Shown here piece after piece: positions 9,358-20,037 of a stretch of DNA of 64,000 nucleotides. The notes below the pieces were generated by a model, which was not told where the DNA came from, made no database searches, and was given only the letters and a program-made list of their open reading frames with translations. Source of the stretch: Arachis hypogaea (Eukaryota; Streptophyta; Magnoliopsida; Fabales; Fabaceae); the NCBI RefSeq assembly GCF_003086295.3, contig NC_092042.1, positions 42,778,137 to 42,842,136 on the forward strand, written 5' to 3'. Every line of letters begins with the position of its first letter. The stretch's first letter is position 1. The position numbers were made by a program, and so were the translations under genes.

Positions 9358-10871
9358 CAGTCAGGCGATTGTTGGTATGAAGCAAGCTATGGTCATCTTG
9401 TAAATCTCAGTCAGGCGAATTTAAATAAATTATGGAATTTGGAAAATCAAATAATAGTAAATAAACATAAAATAAAGATAAATTTACTCACGTATTTCCA
9501 TGATGGGAATTTCAGATAGGTGTATGGAGATGCTGTGCTCCTCCTGAATCTCTGCTTTCCTACTGCTTCATCCAATCCTTCTTACTCCTTTCCATGGAAA
9601 GCTGTATGTAGGGCATCACCGTTGTCAATGGCTACATCCCATCCTCTCAGTGAAAAAGGTCCAAATGCTCTGTCACAGCACGGCTAATCATCTGTCGGTT
9701 CTCAATCAAGTTGGAATAGAATCCCTTGATTCTTTTTCGTCTGTCACTAACGCCCAGCCTTCAGGAGTTTGAAGCTCGTCACAGTCATTCAATCCCAGAA
9801 TCCTACTCGGAATACCACAGACAAGGTTTAAACTTTCCAGATTCTCATGAATGCCGCCATCAATCTAGCTTATACCATGAAGATTCTGTTTAAGGAATCT
9901 AAGAGATACGCGCCCGGCCTAAGGTAGAACGGAAGTGGTTGTCAATCACGCGCGTTCATAGGTGAGAATGATGATGAGTGTCACGGATCATCACATTCAT
10001 CAAGTTGAAGTGCAACGAATATCTTAGAATAGGAATAATTTGAATTGGATAGAAAATAATAGTAATTGCATTGAAACTTGAGGTACAGCAGAGCTCCACA
10101 CCCTTAATCTATGGTGTGTAGAAACTCCACCGTTGAAAATACATAAGTGAAAGGTTCAGGGATGGCCGAATGGCCAGCCCCCCAAAACGTGATCAATAGT
10201 CTCCTCAGATGAAGAATAAAATAAAACTGAGACCAAAGATGTCTAATACAATAGTGAATTATCCTATTTATACTAGACTAGCTACTAGGGTTTACATGAG
10301 TAAGTAATTGATGCATAAATCCACATCCGGGGCCCACTTGGTGTGTGTTTGGGCTGAGCTTGATCTATCCACAAGCTGAGGCTTCTTTTGGAGTTGAACG
10401 CCAAGTTGTAACGTGTTTTGGGCGTTCAACTCCGGGTCGTGACGTGTTTCTGGCGTTTTACTCTAGACAGCAACATGGAACTGGCATTGAGCGCCAGTTT
10501 ACGTCGTCAATTCCCGAATAAAGTATGGACTATTATATATTGCTGGAAAGCTCTGGATGTCTAATTTTCAAAGCCATTAAGAGCGTGCCATTTGGAGTTA
10601 TGTAGCTCCAGAAAATTTATTTCGAGTGCAGGGAGGTCAGATTCCAACAGCATCAGCAGTCCTTTGTCAGCCTCCTATCAGAGTTTTGCTCAAGTCCCTC
10701 AATTTCAGCCAGAAATTACCTGAAATCATAGAAAAACACATAAACTCATAGTAAAGTCTAGAAATGTGAATTTAACATAAAAACTAATGAAGACATCCCT
10801 AAAAGTAGCTTGAACTTACTAAAAACTACCTAAAAACAATGCCAAAAAGCGTATAAATTATCCGCTCATCA
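9358..10871 (-). repeat. E1 5' LTR, 3' end removed (sub-type b)
   Basis: This is a family-E LTR in minus orientation. Its U3 start is at 10871 (TGATGAGCGG in sense). The sense 3' tip is missing because of the LINE junction. It contains a TATA-like block (tatttatac at 10264-10272, i.e. TATAAATA in sense) and the motif ggcgtttaact with decayed palindromes at 10385-10500. It resembles the fragment inside R1 (20632-21780), with about 4 differences over the first 130 aligned bases. Confidence 0.85.
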
Positions 10872-10944
10872 GTCCACGTGATGGGTTTTGGGCCAGGGGC
10901 TTGGTGTTGTCCCAACGCAAGCCTAACTCTCGGGTGGCATGTGT

Positions 10945-11165
10945 GGGATGGTGGCATCAGCCTAGGGATGCGTACGCGGCTAGTGCGCGTCCGCGTGCTT
11001 TCCCTTAATGATGTATGGGCGCAGACGCACGTTGTGCGCGTCCGCGTGGGACGAGTTGGGCCAAAGGCACAATGTTTGCCCAAGAGAGGCTCAACTCTCT
11101 AGAAAAATGTATGGTGGTGCATCCGCTCATGGACACGTGCGCGTACAGTGTTCGCGCGCGTCCTT
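10945..11165. repeat. R2 CpG-rich 17-nt palindrome doublets
   Basis: This is a GC-rich block in AT-rich DNA. Palindrome-like 12-mers of the ACGCG-NN-CGCGT type occur in pairs exactly 17 nt apart: starts at 10968 and 10985, and at 11019 and 11036. Cores are partly mutated (gcgcgtccgcgt). The block lies in the same place as those of R1, R3 and R5, downstream of the coding region and hairpin. Confidence 0.8.
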
Positions 11166-11430
11166 CTTCCCCCCTTTTTTTTGCCCAATAAGCAGAAAAA
11201 TATGCCCATGGATTCCCTATGATGCCTGCAACTTTTATTCAATCAAATATCATACAATTCACAAAAAATACAATTTGATTTTATTCATCTACTACTAAAC
11301 ACAACATACATGTGACTATGCTAACAATCAATTTATACAAACAAATCTATATGAATTGAAGATCTACCTACAATGGCAACTCAAACCACTTATTATACAA
11401 GACTAAAAGAGATTGGGAAGAGTTTACCAT

Positions 11431-11448
11431 GGTGGGGTGTCTCCCACC
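11431..11448 (-). other. R2 conserved GC hairpin after ORF-X
   Basis: In the minus sense the sequence is ggtgggagacaccccacc: a GGTGGG/CCCACC stem with loop agacac. It lies about 50 bases after the ORF-X end, inside the motif gtgctaggtgggagac...cccaccatgg. The same hairpin occurs in R1, R3 and R5. Confidence 0.75.
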
Positions 11449-11498
11449 TAGCACTTTTAGTTAAAGTCCTTAAGTTGGACCTTTTGAGGAGCTTATTG

Positions 11499-13237
11499 TC
11501 ATGGTGGCTTGTGCTTGTACTCATCCTTGAATCTCTAAGGATCTTTGTTTCTCAATTGGTTAATAGAATTTCCAACCATCTTCACCAATCTTGGGTGAAT
11601 TTCAACCCAAGATATGAGTTCCCATAGTTGGTCTTCATTCTTTGATCCGGGGTCCCATATCTTATCTTCACATCCTTCCGTAAGTTGAGTTTCATGATGA
11701 TTTCTCCGTACGGGTGGTTGACATAAGGGCGGTTGACACATAGAATTCTCTTTAGTCCACAAATTCTTCCTTCTAGACCCATACAAAGTGGTTCTTGTCC
11801 CATCATAATCCCTATATCTTAAAGCTTTGACCTTAATGAGCTTTATACGAAATTTCCAACCACTACACAATTCTCTTTTTCCTTTAAGTCCACGAAGAGC
11901 TCTAAGTTGTCCATCTGTTTCAATTAAACCATATTCAAATGAGAAAGTAAAGCTTAGGGATAAGAATTTTACCCACTTGAATGTTATGTTGGATGGTGAT
12001 TTGGGAAGGGCGACTTCCCCACACTTAGACAATGCAAGGCTTACTTCTTTATGCTCTTCTTTGGGTATTTCCACCTCTTGACAAATTTCTTCAATTTCAA
12101 CCTTTTCCCTTTTATTACTTGACTTGGTGTTGTCTTCAAGAACTTCGGTTTCATGCCCAATAGGAGGTGATTCAATTTTGGATAGGAATTCATTGATGAA
12201 TAAATCCATCTCTTGATCAACCTCTTCATATTCTTCAATTTCAATATACACCATGCCATTTTCTTCTTCCTTGGGGGGTTGTGCACACTCTTCTATGGTT
12301 TCAACTTCATGTCCATTAGGAAGAGATTCAATTGTAGATAGAAATTCCTCTATGATTAAATCTATTTCTTGATCAACCTTCTCGTGTTCTTCAATCTTGA
12401 TATGCTCTGGAGGTTGTCGAGATTCACATGGTAGTTCCACATTTCTTAAATTTTGGACCACTTCCTCCTTTGTTTCAATAACCGTAGGATTATCCAATTG
12501 CTCCATTAATACTACCGATTCTTCCTTTTTCACTGAATTTTCCGATATCTTTTCCATGCTTTGTTCTTTCTTTGGCTTTTCACATGGGGTTATGGAAACA
12601 ACTTGAGTATTCAAACATTGGTGAGCTAAAGCGTGCACCACCTTGGTCAAATTGGTGACAAACTCAAGTGTATCCCGCTTCATGGCTTCTTATCCTTGAA
12701 GTAACAAAGTGAGAGAATCATCTATTGAGGATTGGGGTGAGTAGGAAGGTTCATTATTTTGAAGAGATTTTCATGGTAAGAAGGTGGTTCCTCTTGGTAA
12801 AATTGTGGAGAAGGTGTACATTGAGGTAGTTCTTGGTAGTAATCTTGATAGGGTTGTGGTGGTTCTAAAGGTTCTTGCTCATAATGGTCATAAGAGTATG
12901 ATATGGGTGATTGGTCATATGGTGGATATGGATCATAGGAAGGTGCTTGATATGGAGAGGCTTGTGAGTATGGTTGAGCATCATGTTGAGGATAAGATTC
13001 ATAGGCATATGTTGGTGGTTGATTATCATAAAAGGAGTCACCATAGCCATTGAATTGTCATGCATTAGGATGAGAATTATACCTATAAGTGTCCGGAGGT
13101 TGTTGCCAATAGGAGTGATCAATTCCTTGAGGTTCCTCCCATCTTTGTTGGTTCCACCCATAATGAGTGTCATCATTGAAGTTCACATTTCCTACAACAC
13201 AATTAGGACCAAACTCATAGTCAAAGTGAGAATTCAT
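11499..13237 (-). pseudogene. R2 ORF-X: unknown protein of non-autonomous family R (broken)
   Basis: This reading frame starts with MNSHFDYEFG at 13237, about 110 bp after the primer site, where gag would normally start. The N-terminal third is rich in Tyr, Pro, Gln and Asn. The middle is strongly acidic (IEEYEEVDQEMDLFINEF-type repeats). The C-terminal third is the conserved part shared with R1 and R3: KWVKFLSLSF, EYGLIETDGQLRAL, KIWDPG and finally DEYKHKPP ending at 11499. Breaks: a TGA near 13050, a frame change before 12683, and a TAG close to the end (after NQLRNKDP at about 11537). The longest open piece is 12683-11535 (382 residues). I do not recognise the protein. No gag, protease, RT or integrase motif is visible. 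Confidence 0.7.
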
Positions 13238-13347
13238 GGTGAAAAAAAAAACAAAATAAAACTAACAAAATCTAGTAAACAAACAAAATCAACCTATTCA
13301 CAATATTCTCATATGTACAATAACCAATAACATAACACCATTGCAAA

Positions 13348-13365
13348 TCCCCGGCAACGGCACCA
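13348..13365 (-). promoter_or_regulatory. R2 primer-binding site (tRNA-Asp)
   Basis: The plus-strand string tccccggcaacggcacca differs at one position from the 3' end of plant tRNA-Asp (…tccccggcaacggcgcca). It lies 3 nt from the LTR end at 13369, the normal spacing for this family. Confidence 0.88.
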
Positions 13366-13368
13366 TTT

Positions 13369-14682
13369 TGATGATTGGATTTTTGACAGTTTAGAATTTC
13401 ACTAACGAAATCTTGTTCATTTTGGGGTTTTAGATGAGAAATATGAAAAGTAAATAAAAATGAAATTTTATTAACAAAATGGTCTTGGCAAGGTTTGATG
13501 ATCAAGGGCCTATATCATTATCACTAATCACAATCATGATAGTAGCAAGGATCAATCTCACTAAGTCATCCTCTAGCTAATAGCAAAGGAAAGTCAAGTG
13601 AGTTATATCAATCCAAGTCCATAAATCCTAGTTCACTAATTGAATTAATGAAGGCTAGAGTCAATGGCTATCAACTATCAATCACTTGGATATTAGTAAC
13701 TCAAGAGTTCCTAAGTTATCTTCCCAAGCCAAGAACATAAAATTCTATTCTAACATTCTCCCAAGCATTTCATCAAACACTTGGAAGGTACAAAAGAGAA
13801 GTATAGTAAATCACAACAAGAATGAATTGTACCTACAATTGAATGCAAAAATATTAACAACAACAATCAAGGAACTCACAATTATCATGAATTACCTCAA
13901 ATTGCATTATTGAAAGAAAACAAAAGAACAACATTAGATCTACAACAAAATGAAGAATTACAAGAATTAAAGTACATAACTAGAGAGAGGAAGAAGAGAA
14001 TAGTAAGAGTTGATAAAGCAAAAATGAATTAAAGCATGAATTAATCCTAGATCTAAGAAGATAGACTAACCTAAATCTAATCCTAATTCTAGAGAGAAGT
14101 GAGAGCTTCTCTCTCTAGAAACTATCTCTAAAACTAATCCTAATGTGTAAAATGAAAACATAACATTGAAAGATTCCTTCCCCTTCAATCCTTGGTCCTT
14201 TTAATGCATTTTGGCGCCAAAGTTGGTTGCACTGGGCCCCATAGCTTTCCAGAAATCGCTGGGCACGAGTTTCATTTAAAAATCTCGTGCAGCCTTTGGC
14301 GCGGAAGCACACAGTACGCGTACGCGTCCCTGGTCGATATTGCAATGTGCGCGCGAGCGCCTTGTGCGCATGCGCGTCCTTGGACGAGATCAGTTCTTTG
14401 GCTTTTTGTGCTTTCTCTACTTGCATGCTTCCTTCCTTGTTCCTTTGATCCATGCCTAGCCTATTTTAACCTGAGATTACTAGCAAACACATCAAGGCAT
14501 CTTATGGAATCAAGGATGAATTAAAATTATCAAAGTAAAGGCTTAAAAAGCATGTTTTTACATTCAAGCACAAATACGGGAGAGATAACAAAACCATGCT
14601 AATTCATTGGCTAAATGTGAGAAAATGTTATCAAAATACTCTAAATTCAACACAAGATAAACCCTAAAAACGGGGTTTATCA
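13369..14682 (-). repeat. R2 5' LTR
   Basis: This is a 1314-bp LTR bounded by TG...CA. Its sense start contains a perfect 9-bp inverted repeat, GATAAACCC...GGGTTTATC (plus strand 14656-14681). A CpG-rich stretch with decayed palindromes lies at 14270-14390. It abuts E2 gag-pro at 14683. Confidence 0.88.
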
Positions 14683-15646
14683 CTGACCCCAGGTCACATA
14701 GAGCCTTCTCAAAGGTTATGGTGCCTATGGTACAGGATATTAAGAATTTACCAGGATCTTGTTTCTTTTGAGGTCGAGTTTGCTGAACCCATGTATCTAG
14801 TTCACTAATGAGCAAGGGAGATTCACCTTCCCAAGTCTCATTACCAAACAACTTGGCATTCAGCTTCATGATGGCTCCTAGATATTGAGCAACTTGCTCT
14901 TCAGTTACATCTTCATCCTCTTCATAGGAAGAATAGTTCTCAGAGCTCATGAATGGTAAAAGGAGGTTCAATAGAATCTCTATGGTCTCTAGGTGAGCCT
15001 CAGATTCCTTAGGTTCCTTAGTTTGGAACTCCTTTTTGTTCAGAGGACGTCCCAGGAGGTCTTCCTCACTGGGATTCACGTCCTTCTCCTCCTTTATGCA
15101 TTCGGCCATATTGATTATATCTATGGCCTTGCACTCTCCTTTTTGGATTCTCTTCTGTATTGCTTGGAAGAGTACTATGAGGAGTTTCAGTGATTTTCTT
15201 ACTCAGTTGACGCACTTGTGCCTCCAAATTTCTAATGGAGGACCTTGTTTCACTCATGAAACTTAAAGTGGTCTTAGATAGATCAGAGACTATGTTTGCT
15301 AAGCTAGAGGGACTCTGCTCAGAATTCTCTGTCTGTTGCTGAGAAGATGATGGAAAAGGCTTGCTATTGCTAAACCTGTTTCTTCCACCATTATTAAAGC
15401 CTTGTTGAGGCTTTTGTTGATCCTTCCATGAGAAATTTGGATGATTTCTCCATGAGGAATTATAGGTGTTTCCATAGGTTTCACCCATGTAATTCACCTC
15501 TGCCATTGCAGGGTTCTCAGGATCATAAGCTTTTTCTTCAGAAGATGCCTCTTTAGTACTATTGGATGCATTTTGCCATCCATTCAGACTCTGAGAAATC
15601 ATGTTGACTTGCTGAGTCAACATTTTGTTCTGAGCCAATATTGCAT
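14683..15646 (-). pseudogene. gag: E2 gag C-terminal part and protease start
   Basis: This is the minus-strand continuation of the E2 gag at 23850-24510, separated from it by R1. It begins inside ILAQNKMLTQQVNMISQSL. It runs through the Asn/Gln-rich region (NHPNFSWKDQQKPQQGF), then the linker SIRNLEAQVRQLSKK. One extra T near 15140 shifts the frame. The second frame (from 15109) continues through the acidic linker FMSSENYSSYEEDEDVTEEQ to IPC/ISCTIGTITFEKALCDLG, which is the protease active-site region. R2 cuts it one or two codons later. No enzyme domain beyond that is left in the window. Homology to the E6 gag-pro is clear along the whole length. Confidence 0.85.
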
Positions 15647-16774
15647 TGATAAACCACTATTTTATGGTTTATCTTGTGCTTAATTGAGTGGATTTTATCA
15701 ACTCTTTACCCACTTATTCATATGATTTGCATGTTTTATATTTTCCTTCCTGATTCTGTGCAATGATTGAAAACATGCTTCTTTGGCTTTTATTTTCTTT
15801 TATTTTAATCCTCTCTTATTACCATTAGATGCCTTGATATGTGTGTTATGTGATTTCAGGAATTACAGGACAAGAATGGCTTAGAGGATGGAAATGAAGC
15901 ATGCGAAAGTGGAAGGAATACAAGAAGTTGAAGGAACTGGAAAGCTGTCAGCCTGACCCTCTCGCACTAAAACGATCATAACTTGAGCTACAGAGGTCCA
16001 AATGATGCGGTTCCACTTGCATTGGAAAGCTAACGTCCGGGGCTTCGATTTCATATCAGGTTTCATATTCCTTTATTTTGACTTCTCTTCTACTTTGAGA
16101 TACTTTAATGCTTTTATTTATGTTTGATTTATGTTGCCCAATTGGTTTATGAATATTTTCCATGTTAGATTTGACTGCTTTGAATGAATGTTATTTGAGG
16201 TATTCCAGATATTTATGATTCTTATTTAGCTTTTTATATTATTGGCTTTAATTGATTAACTGGAAGCTCTTGAGTTATCAACTATCCATGATTGATTGTT
16301 ATGTCGGCTAATTAATTGGAATTCCACTAACTCTAGTCTTTCCTTAGGAGTTGGCTAGGACTTGGGATATCTAACCATTTGGTTCACTTGACTTTCCCTT
16401 GCTTACGCAAAGGTTAACTAAGTGGGATTAACTTCCATTCTTATAGGAGTAACTAGGATAGGACTTCCGAATTTTCATATCTTGCCAAGAGTTTATTTTA
16501 TAGTCAATTATTTATTTTATTTGTCCTTTAATTTACTTGTTTCCCACTTTCAAAACCCCAATTTACAAAACCCATAACCAATAATAAGAATATACCTCCC
16601 TGTAATTCCTTGAGAAGACGACCCGAGGTTTGAATACTCGGTTATCAATTTTAAAAGGGTTTGTTACTTGTGACAACAAAAACATTTGTATGAAAGGTTG
16701 ATTGCTTGGTTTAGTAACTATACTTACAACGAGAGTTTACTATAACTTCTAAACCATCAATCTTCAGTTCTTCA
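15647..16774 (+). repeat. R1 5' LTR, promoter segment deleted
   Basis: The LTR starts TGATAAACC, with an 8-bp terminal inverted repeat (15648-15673), and ends ttca. Compared with the R1 3' LTR it lacks about 360 bp between gatttcatatcagg-like sequences (junction near 16050-16060). The missing part holds the TATA box, the CpG-rich palindromes and the presumed transcription start. Confidence 0.88.
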
Positions 16775-16777
16775 AAA

Positions 16778-16795
16778 TGGCGCCAGGGAATTGCA
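16778..16795 (+). promoter_or_regulatory. R1 primer-binding site, shortened
   Basis: tggcgcc follows the LTR after 3 nt, as in relatives. The next bases are agggaattg instead of gttgccgagaaattg, so six central bases (gttgcc) are missing. Only about 7 nt of contiguous complementarity to tRNA-Asp remains. Confidence 0.7.
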
Positions 16796-16903
16796 AACGT
16801 GTGCCTTATTATTAGTTATTATAAATATTTTTCAAAAAAATATATATTTTTCTCTTACTTGTTTATTTGTTTTCTCTCTTCCCTCTTATTTCTGATATCT
16901 ATT

Positions 16904-18469
16904 ATGAATTCTCACCCCTCTCGCTTTGAGTTTGGTTCTAATTTTGTTGCAAGGAATGGAAGCTATAACAGGACTATGCATCAAGGTCTAAGCAATCAAA
17001 GATGGATGGAGCCACAAGGATCCGATCAACCCTTTAGGCGACAACATCATCCTATATATCATGGACAAAGACCATTCTACAATGCATACCCAACTGATAG
17101 ATTCGGTGGACTGCCTTGTAGCTACCAACAAGCCCCACTCCGTGCTCAGAGACCACCCTCTCGATATAACTTCAAACCACCACACTCACAAGCTTCTTTT
17201 CACCATTCACTACCACATGATCCTTATCCACCCCAACGCCAATCCAATTACTCCCAAGAACCACCACTCCCCTGTACACCATATCCATATCCATCAAGCC
17301 CAGAATCACAGGTTCGCCTCAAAGAATCAGTAAAACAATTTAATGCAACCCTTCATCAACTGGAGCAAGCAATAAATCAATTATCTTCCAAATGTTCAGC
17401 CCCTCAATAGACTCCCATGGCTTTATGTGGAGAATTCAATGAAGAACGCAGCACAAAGAAGACGCTAGAAGCTCTAGTGGACAACATAGAGCATAACTTC
17501 GTACTGGAACAAATAGAGGAAGCTGTCATGGTAGAAGAAGAAGAGTTGGTTGAAGATTTAGGAGATTCCGAACTGCCACCTGAATCCAGAGTTGTGGAGA
17601 ATTCCGTCAAGGATGTTACAATTGATGCTAAAGAGGATGTTACGCAGCCTCCAATGCAGATATCTTATAAAGAACTGGACGGAATAACCCAAGAAGCAAG
17701 TTTCCTTGATAACGATGATCACGAGTCGAGTTCTCTTAGTAACGAACTTGCATCCGCAAGTGAATTCTTTGAGACTGAAGAATCTTCCCCAAGTAAATAC
17801 GAAGATGATGCAGAGGTCGACTTCTCTCAACCTCCTATTTACGAATCAAGCGATGAGGAAGATGTCAATGACTTTGATCAAGACATGGGTGAAGTTGAAG
17901 ATATTTGCAAAGAAGTGGAGGAATTTACAGAAGACCACAAGGGAGTAGAGCTTGCAGAACCACTGAAAACACTGACCCCAAGGCCACTACCACCCAACAC
18001 AAACCTCAAGTGGGTAAAATCCTTGACTTTCATCTTCAATTTTCCACTTGAATATGGTTTGCTTGAAATAGATGGCCAGCTTAGAGCTCTTTGCGGCTTT
18101 AAGAGAAAAAGGGAAATGACTCACACTCAACACTGGTATGCAAGATTCAATGAGGTTTCACACTTCAATTTGAGGTGCAGGAATTGGTGTCAAGCTCAAT
18201 TTAAAGGATCTCAGAAGCTGTTTGGTCACTACACTGAGAATTCGGATTACTCATCACCCGACTGGAAAGATGTAGATCAAGACAAAGACGGCTGAAGAAG
18301 AAAAGTTTGGGATCCTGGAGTCTATTCTGACATTCAAAACCCCGGGAACCTTGAAGCCTGTTTGAATTCACCTGAGGGCTTTACATGCCTCGTCTGGGAC
18401 CCCGGAGGCTATTGGAATTCCAAACATTGGTGAAGATTTTTGGATGAATACAAGCACAAGCCACCATAA
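16904..18469 (+). pseudogene. R1 ORF-X: unknown protein of non-autonomous family R
   Basis: A single frame of 522 codons starts MNSHPSRFEFG, 126 bp after the primer site, and ends RFLDEYKHKPP. It has three in-frame stops: TAG 17408, TGA 18293 and TGA 18431. Residues 1-150 are Pro/His/Gln/Tyr-rich. Residues about 140-165 form a short helical stretch (QFNATLHQLEQAINQL). The centre is acidic (about 170-340). The C-terminal third carries LKWVKSLTF, EYGLLEIDGQLRALCG, WCQAQFKGSQKLFG, SSPDWKDVDQDKDG and CLVWDPGGYW. It takes the place of gag-pol. Because R2 and R3 share the C-terminal motifs at clearly diverged sequence, the protein was probably under selection while the family was active. Function unknown; no nucleic-acid enzyme motif is visible. 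Confidence 0.75.
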
Positions 18470-18518
18470 CAGGAAGCTCATCAAATGTCCAACTTAAGGA
18501 CTTTAACTAAAAGTGCTA

Positions 18519-18536
18519 GGGGGGAGACAACCCACC
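18519..18536 (+). other. R1 GC hairpin after ORF-X
   Basis: ggggggagacaacccacc is the GGTGGG-loop-CCCACC hairpin of the family with one arm mismatch (T to G). It lies 50 bases after the ORF-X end and is followed by atggtatgatcg, as in R3 and R5. Confidence 0.7.
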
Positions 18537-18654
18537 ATGGTATGATCGTTCTCTTTTTAGTTTTAATTTTAGTTTCTTTTTAAATTTTTATTGAATCTGA
18601 AATTTTTGCATGACATTCATTGCATTTTGCATTTCTGCATACTGCATAAAAAAA

Positions 18655-19205
18655 ATTGCACCCGACGCGACAGCGTCGCCGATGCGTCTGCGTCATAGGT
18701 GCGTTGGGAAGAAAACAAATTGAACAGAGAGTCACGCGAGAGCGTGGCTGGAGGCGTGCCTTCAACACAAACTGATCCATGCGACCCCGTCGCTGACGCG
18801 TCCGCGTCATGTAGGAAAAATGCCTCCCATGCGTCTGCGTCACCCACGCGAACACGTGCCTCAAAATTCGACGTAAAAAAGGGTGTATGGCCGAAAGTTG
18901 CGCTAGAATTGGGCTGGACTCGTGCTAGCAGCACAAGCCCTGCCACGCGAACGCGTGCCGCACGCGTCTGCGTCAATCCCCATAATATGGCCTATCACGC
19001 GCTCGCGTCACCCACGCGGCCGCGTCACCCAAAATCTTGGCAAAATGAGTTTCAAACAGAAAGTTGCGCGAGCGCGCGGCTGCCCTCGCGCTAGTAGCAC
19101 GAATGCACTCACGCGACCGCGTGCCCCACGCGGCCGCGTCACTTGACAATATTGCCAACCGCGCGAACGCGTCACTCACGCGTTCGCGTCGCCCGCGCCG
19201 CACAG
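18655..19205. repeat. R1 CpG-rich block of 17-nt palindrome doublets
   Basis: About 550 bp rich in ACGCG-NN-CGCGT palindromes, usually paired with starts 17 nt apart: 18665/18682, 18779/18796, 18997/19014, 19111/19128 and 19161/19178 (approximate anchors on the first base of the 12-mer). Variants of the two central bases include gc, ac, aa, tt and ct. Spurious ORFs in this block on both strands are by-products of its high GC content. Confidence 0.85.
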
Positions 19206-19860
19206 CTTATCCAGATCAGCCAAGATATCTTCTCTTTTCTTCCCCAAATCTAAATCTTTTCTTTCCCTTCTTATTTCTTTCTTCTTTACTTTCTTTTTCT
19301 TTTTTTTTTCTTTTAATTGGTGTTGGAAATTTATTTAGATCATTATTTTCTATATTTTGCTGTGGATTAATTAGGAATTGTCTGACATTTATTATTTATT
19401 TTCAGGGTCACTTGCATGTTCAAAATTCAATACTTTCAATGACATATTTACCATACATGCTAAGTGTTTGTGAAAAAGCTCGTATGGCATTGTGCATTAT
19501 TTTAAATTATTCTATTCTACTACTCTAATGCCTGCTTTTCACAAAATCCCTTTTATGTTTTATTAATTAAATATAATTGTCAATACAAACAGCTTATTAG
19601 TTTGAAAGAGATGATAATCTAACTTGGACATTTAGTGCTTGATCTATGCTTCTCATGCCTTTGCCAGCATGCCAATAAACATCTTGCATCTAATTGCCAT
19701 TACATGCACTTGCTATATTTTCATTGATGACCTTTTTCACATGTAGTCATGACCATGTGTTAACAACATCCTTCTTTACCGTGCATTGATTATCACTTAT
19801 ACTATCCTCTTCCTTGCTCTAACCCTTAGTTTTAAAGTTACTTACTTTTTCCCTTTTCAG
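19206..19860 (+). other. R1 spacer with pyrimidine-rich tract before downstream ORF
   Basis: This is AT-rich noncoding spacer. It opens with a C/T-rich stretch (19220-19310) and ends in tttttcccttttcag directly before GATGGCCACT at 19859. That resembles a 3' splice site placed at the start of the downstream ORF. No coding potential seen. Confidence 0.5.
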
Positions 19861-20037
19861 GATGGCCACTAAGAAGGGTGTAAAGAAAGCTACTCCCAAA
19901 CCACCGGCAAGGAAAGGAACAAAAAAGAGCACCAGCTGAGGAACCACAACTCCCATCCACCTGCACATCTCAGCATGCACCAAGGACGGTGCAATCTTTA
20001 AGTATGGGAAGGTCGATACCAATCTCCACGGGTTAGT
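19861..20037 (+). pseudogene. R1 remnant of the downstream ORF and internal PPT-like tract
   Basis: This starts MATKKGVKKATPKPPARKGTK and stops after about 26 codons. The basic N-terminus matches the start of the R5 downstream ORF (MAIKKGKEKTSKKS). The following sequence, through gcaccaaggacggtgcaatctttaagtatgggaaggtcgata, is conserved in R3 and R6. It holds a small GCACC/GGTGC hairpin followed by a decayed copy of the family polypurine tract (about 19999-20013). The remainder of the downstream ORF is deleted in these non-autonomous copies. Confidence 0.65.

Larger units (their letters stand above)
1..10871 (-). mobile_element. E1: Ty3/gypsy family-E element (partial), split by a LINE
   Basis: This is a minus-strand LTR retrotransposon whose 3' part lies beyond the left edge. 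From right to left it shows a truncated 5' LTR (9358-10871), a LINE insertion, a primer-site stub, a leader of about 1.6 kb and a broken gag. The outer end of its 5' LTR abuts R2 DNA at 10872, so E1 inserted into R2. The right-hand target flank would be gtcca, but its partner is outside the window. By LTR sequence it belongs with E5 (sub-type b), whose leader lacks the palindrome array found in E3, E4 and E6. Confidence 0.85.
10872..14682 (-). mobile_element. R2: non-autonomous family-R LTR element (3' part cut by E1)
   Basis: This minus-strand element has a 5' LTR at 13369-14682, a tRNA-Asp primer site at 13348-13365, ORF-X (13237 to 11499), a hairpin at 11431-11448 and a palindrome-doublet block at 10945-11165. 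It is then interrupted by E1 at 10872. It inserted into the E2 gag-pro region, and the right target flank is ctgac (14683-14687). The other LTR lies outside the window. Its LTR start (GATAAACCCC) is closer to R5 than to R1, R3 or R6, so R5-like elements are the likely source of its enzymes. Confidence 0.82.

Noticed and set aside
12784..13330. Overlapping His/Met/Ile-rich ORFs on both strands
   Set aside because: Shadows of the Pro/Tyr/Gln-rich N-terminus of R2 ORF-X, which reads on the minus strand from 13237.
18580..19203. Overlapping Arg/Ala/Thr-rich ORFs on both strands in the CpG block
   Set aside because: Open frames are caused by CGCG palindrome repeats, which are stop-poor in all frames. 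No homology between copies at protein level.
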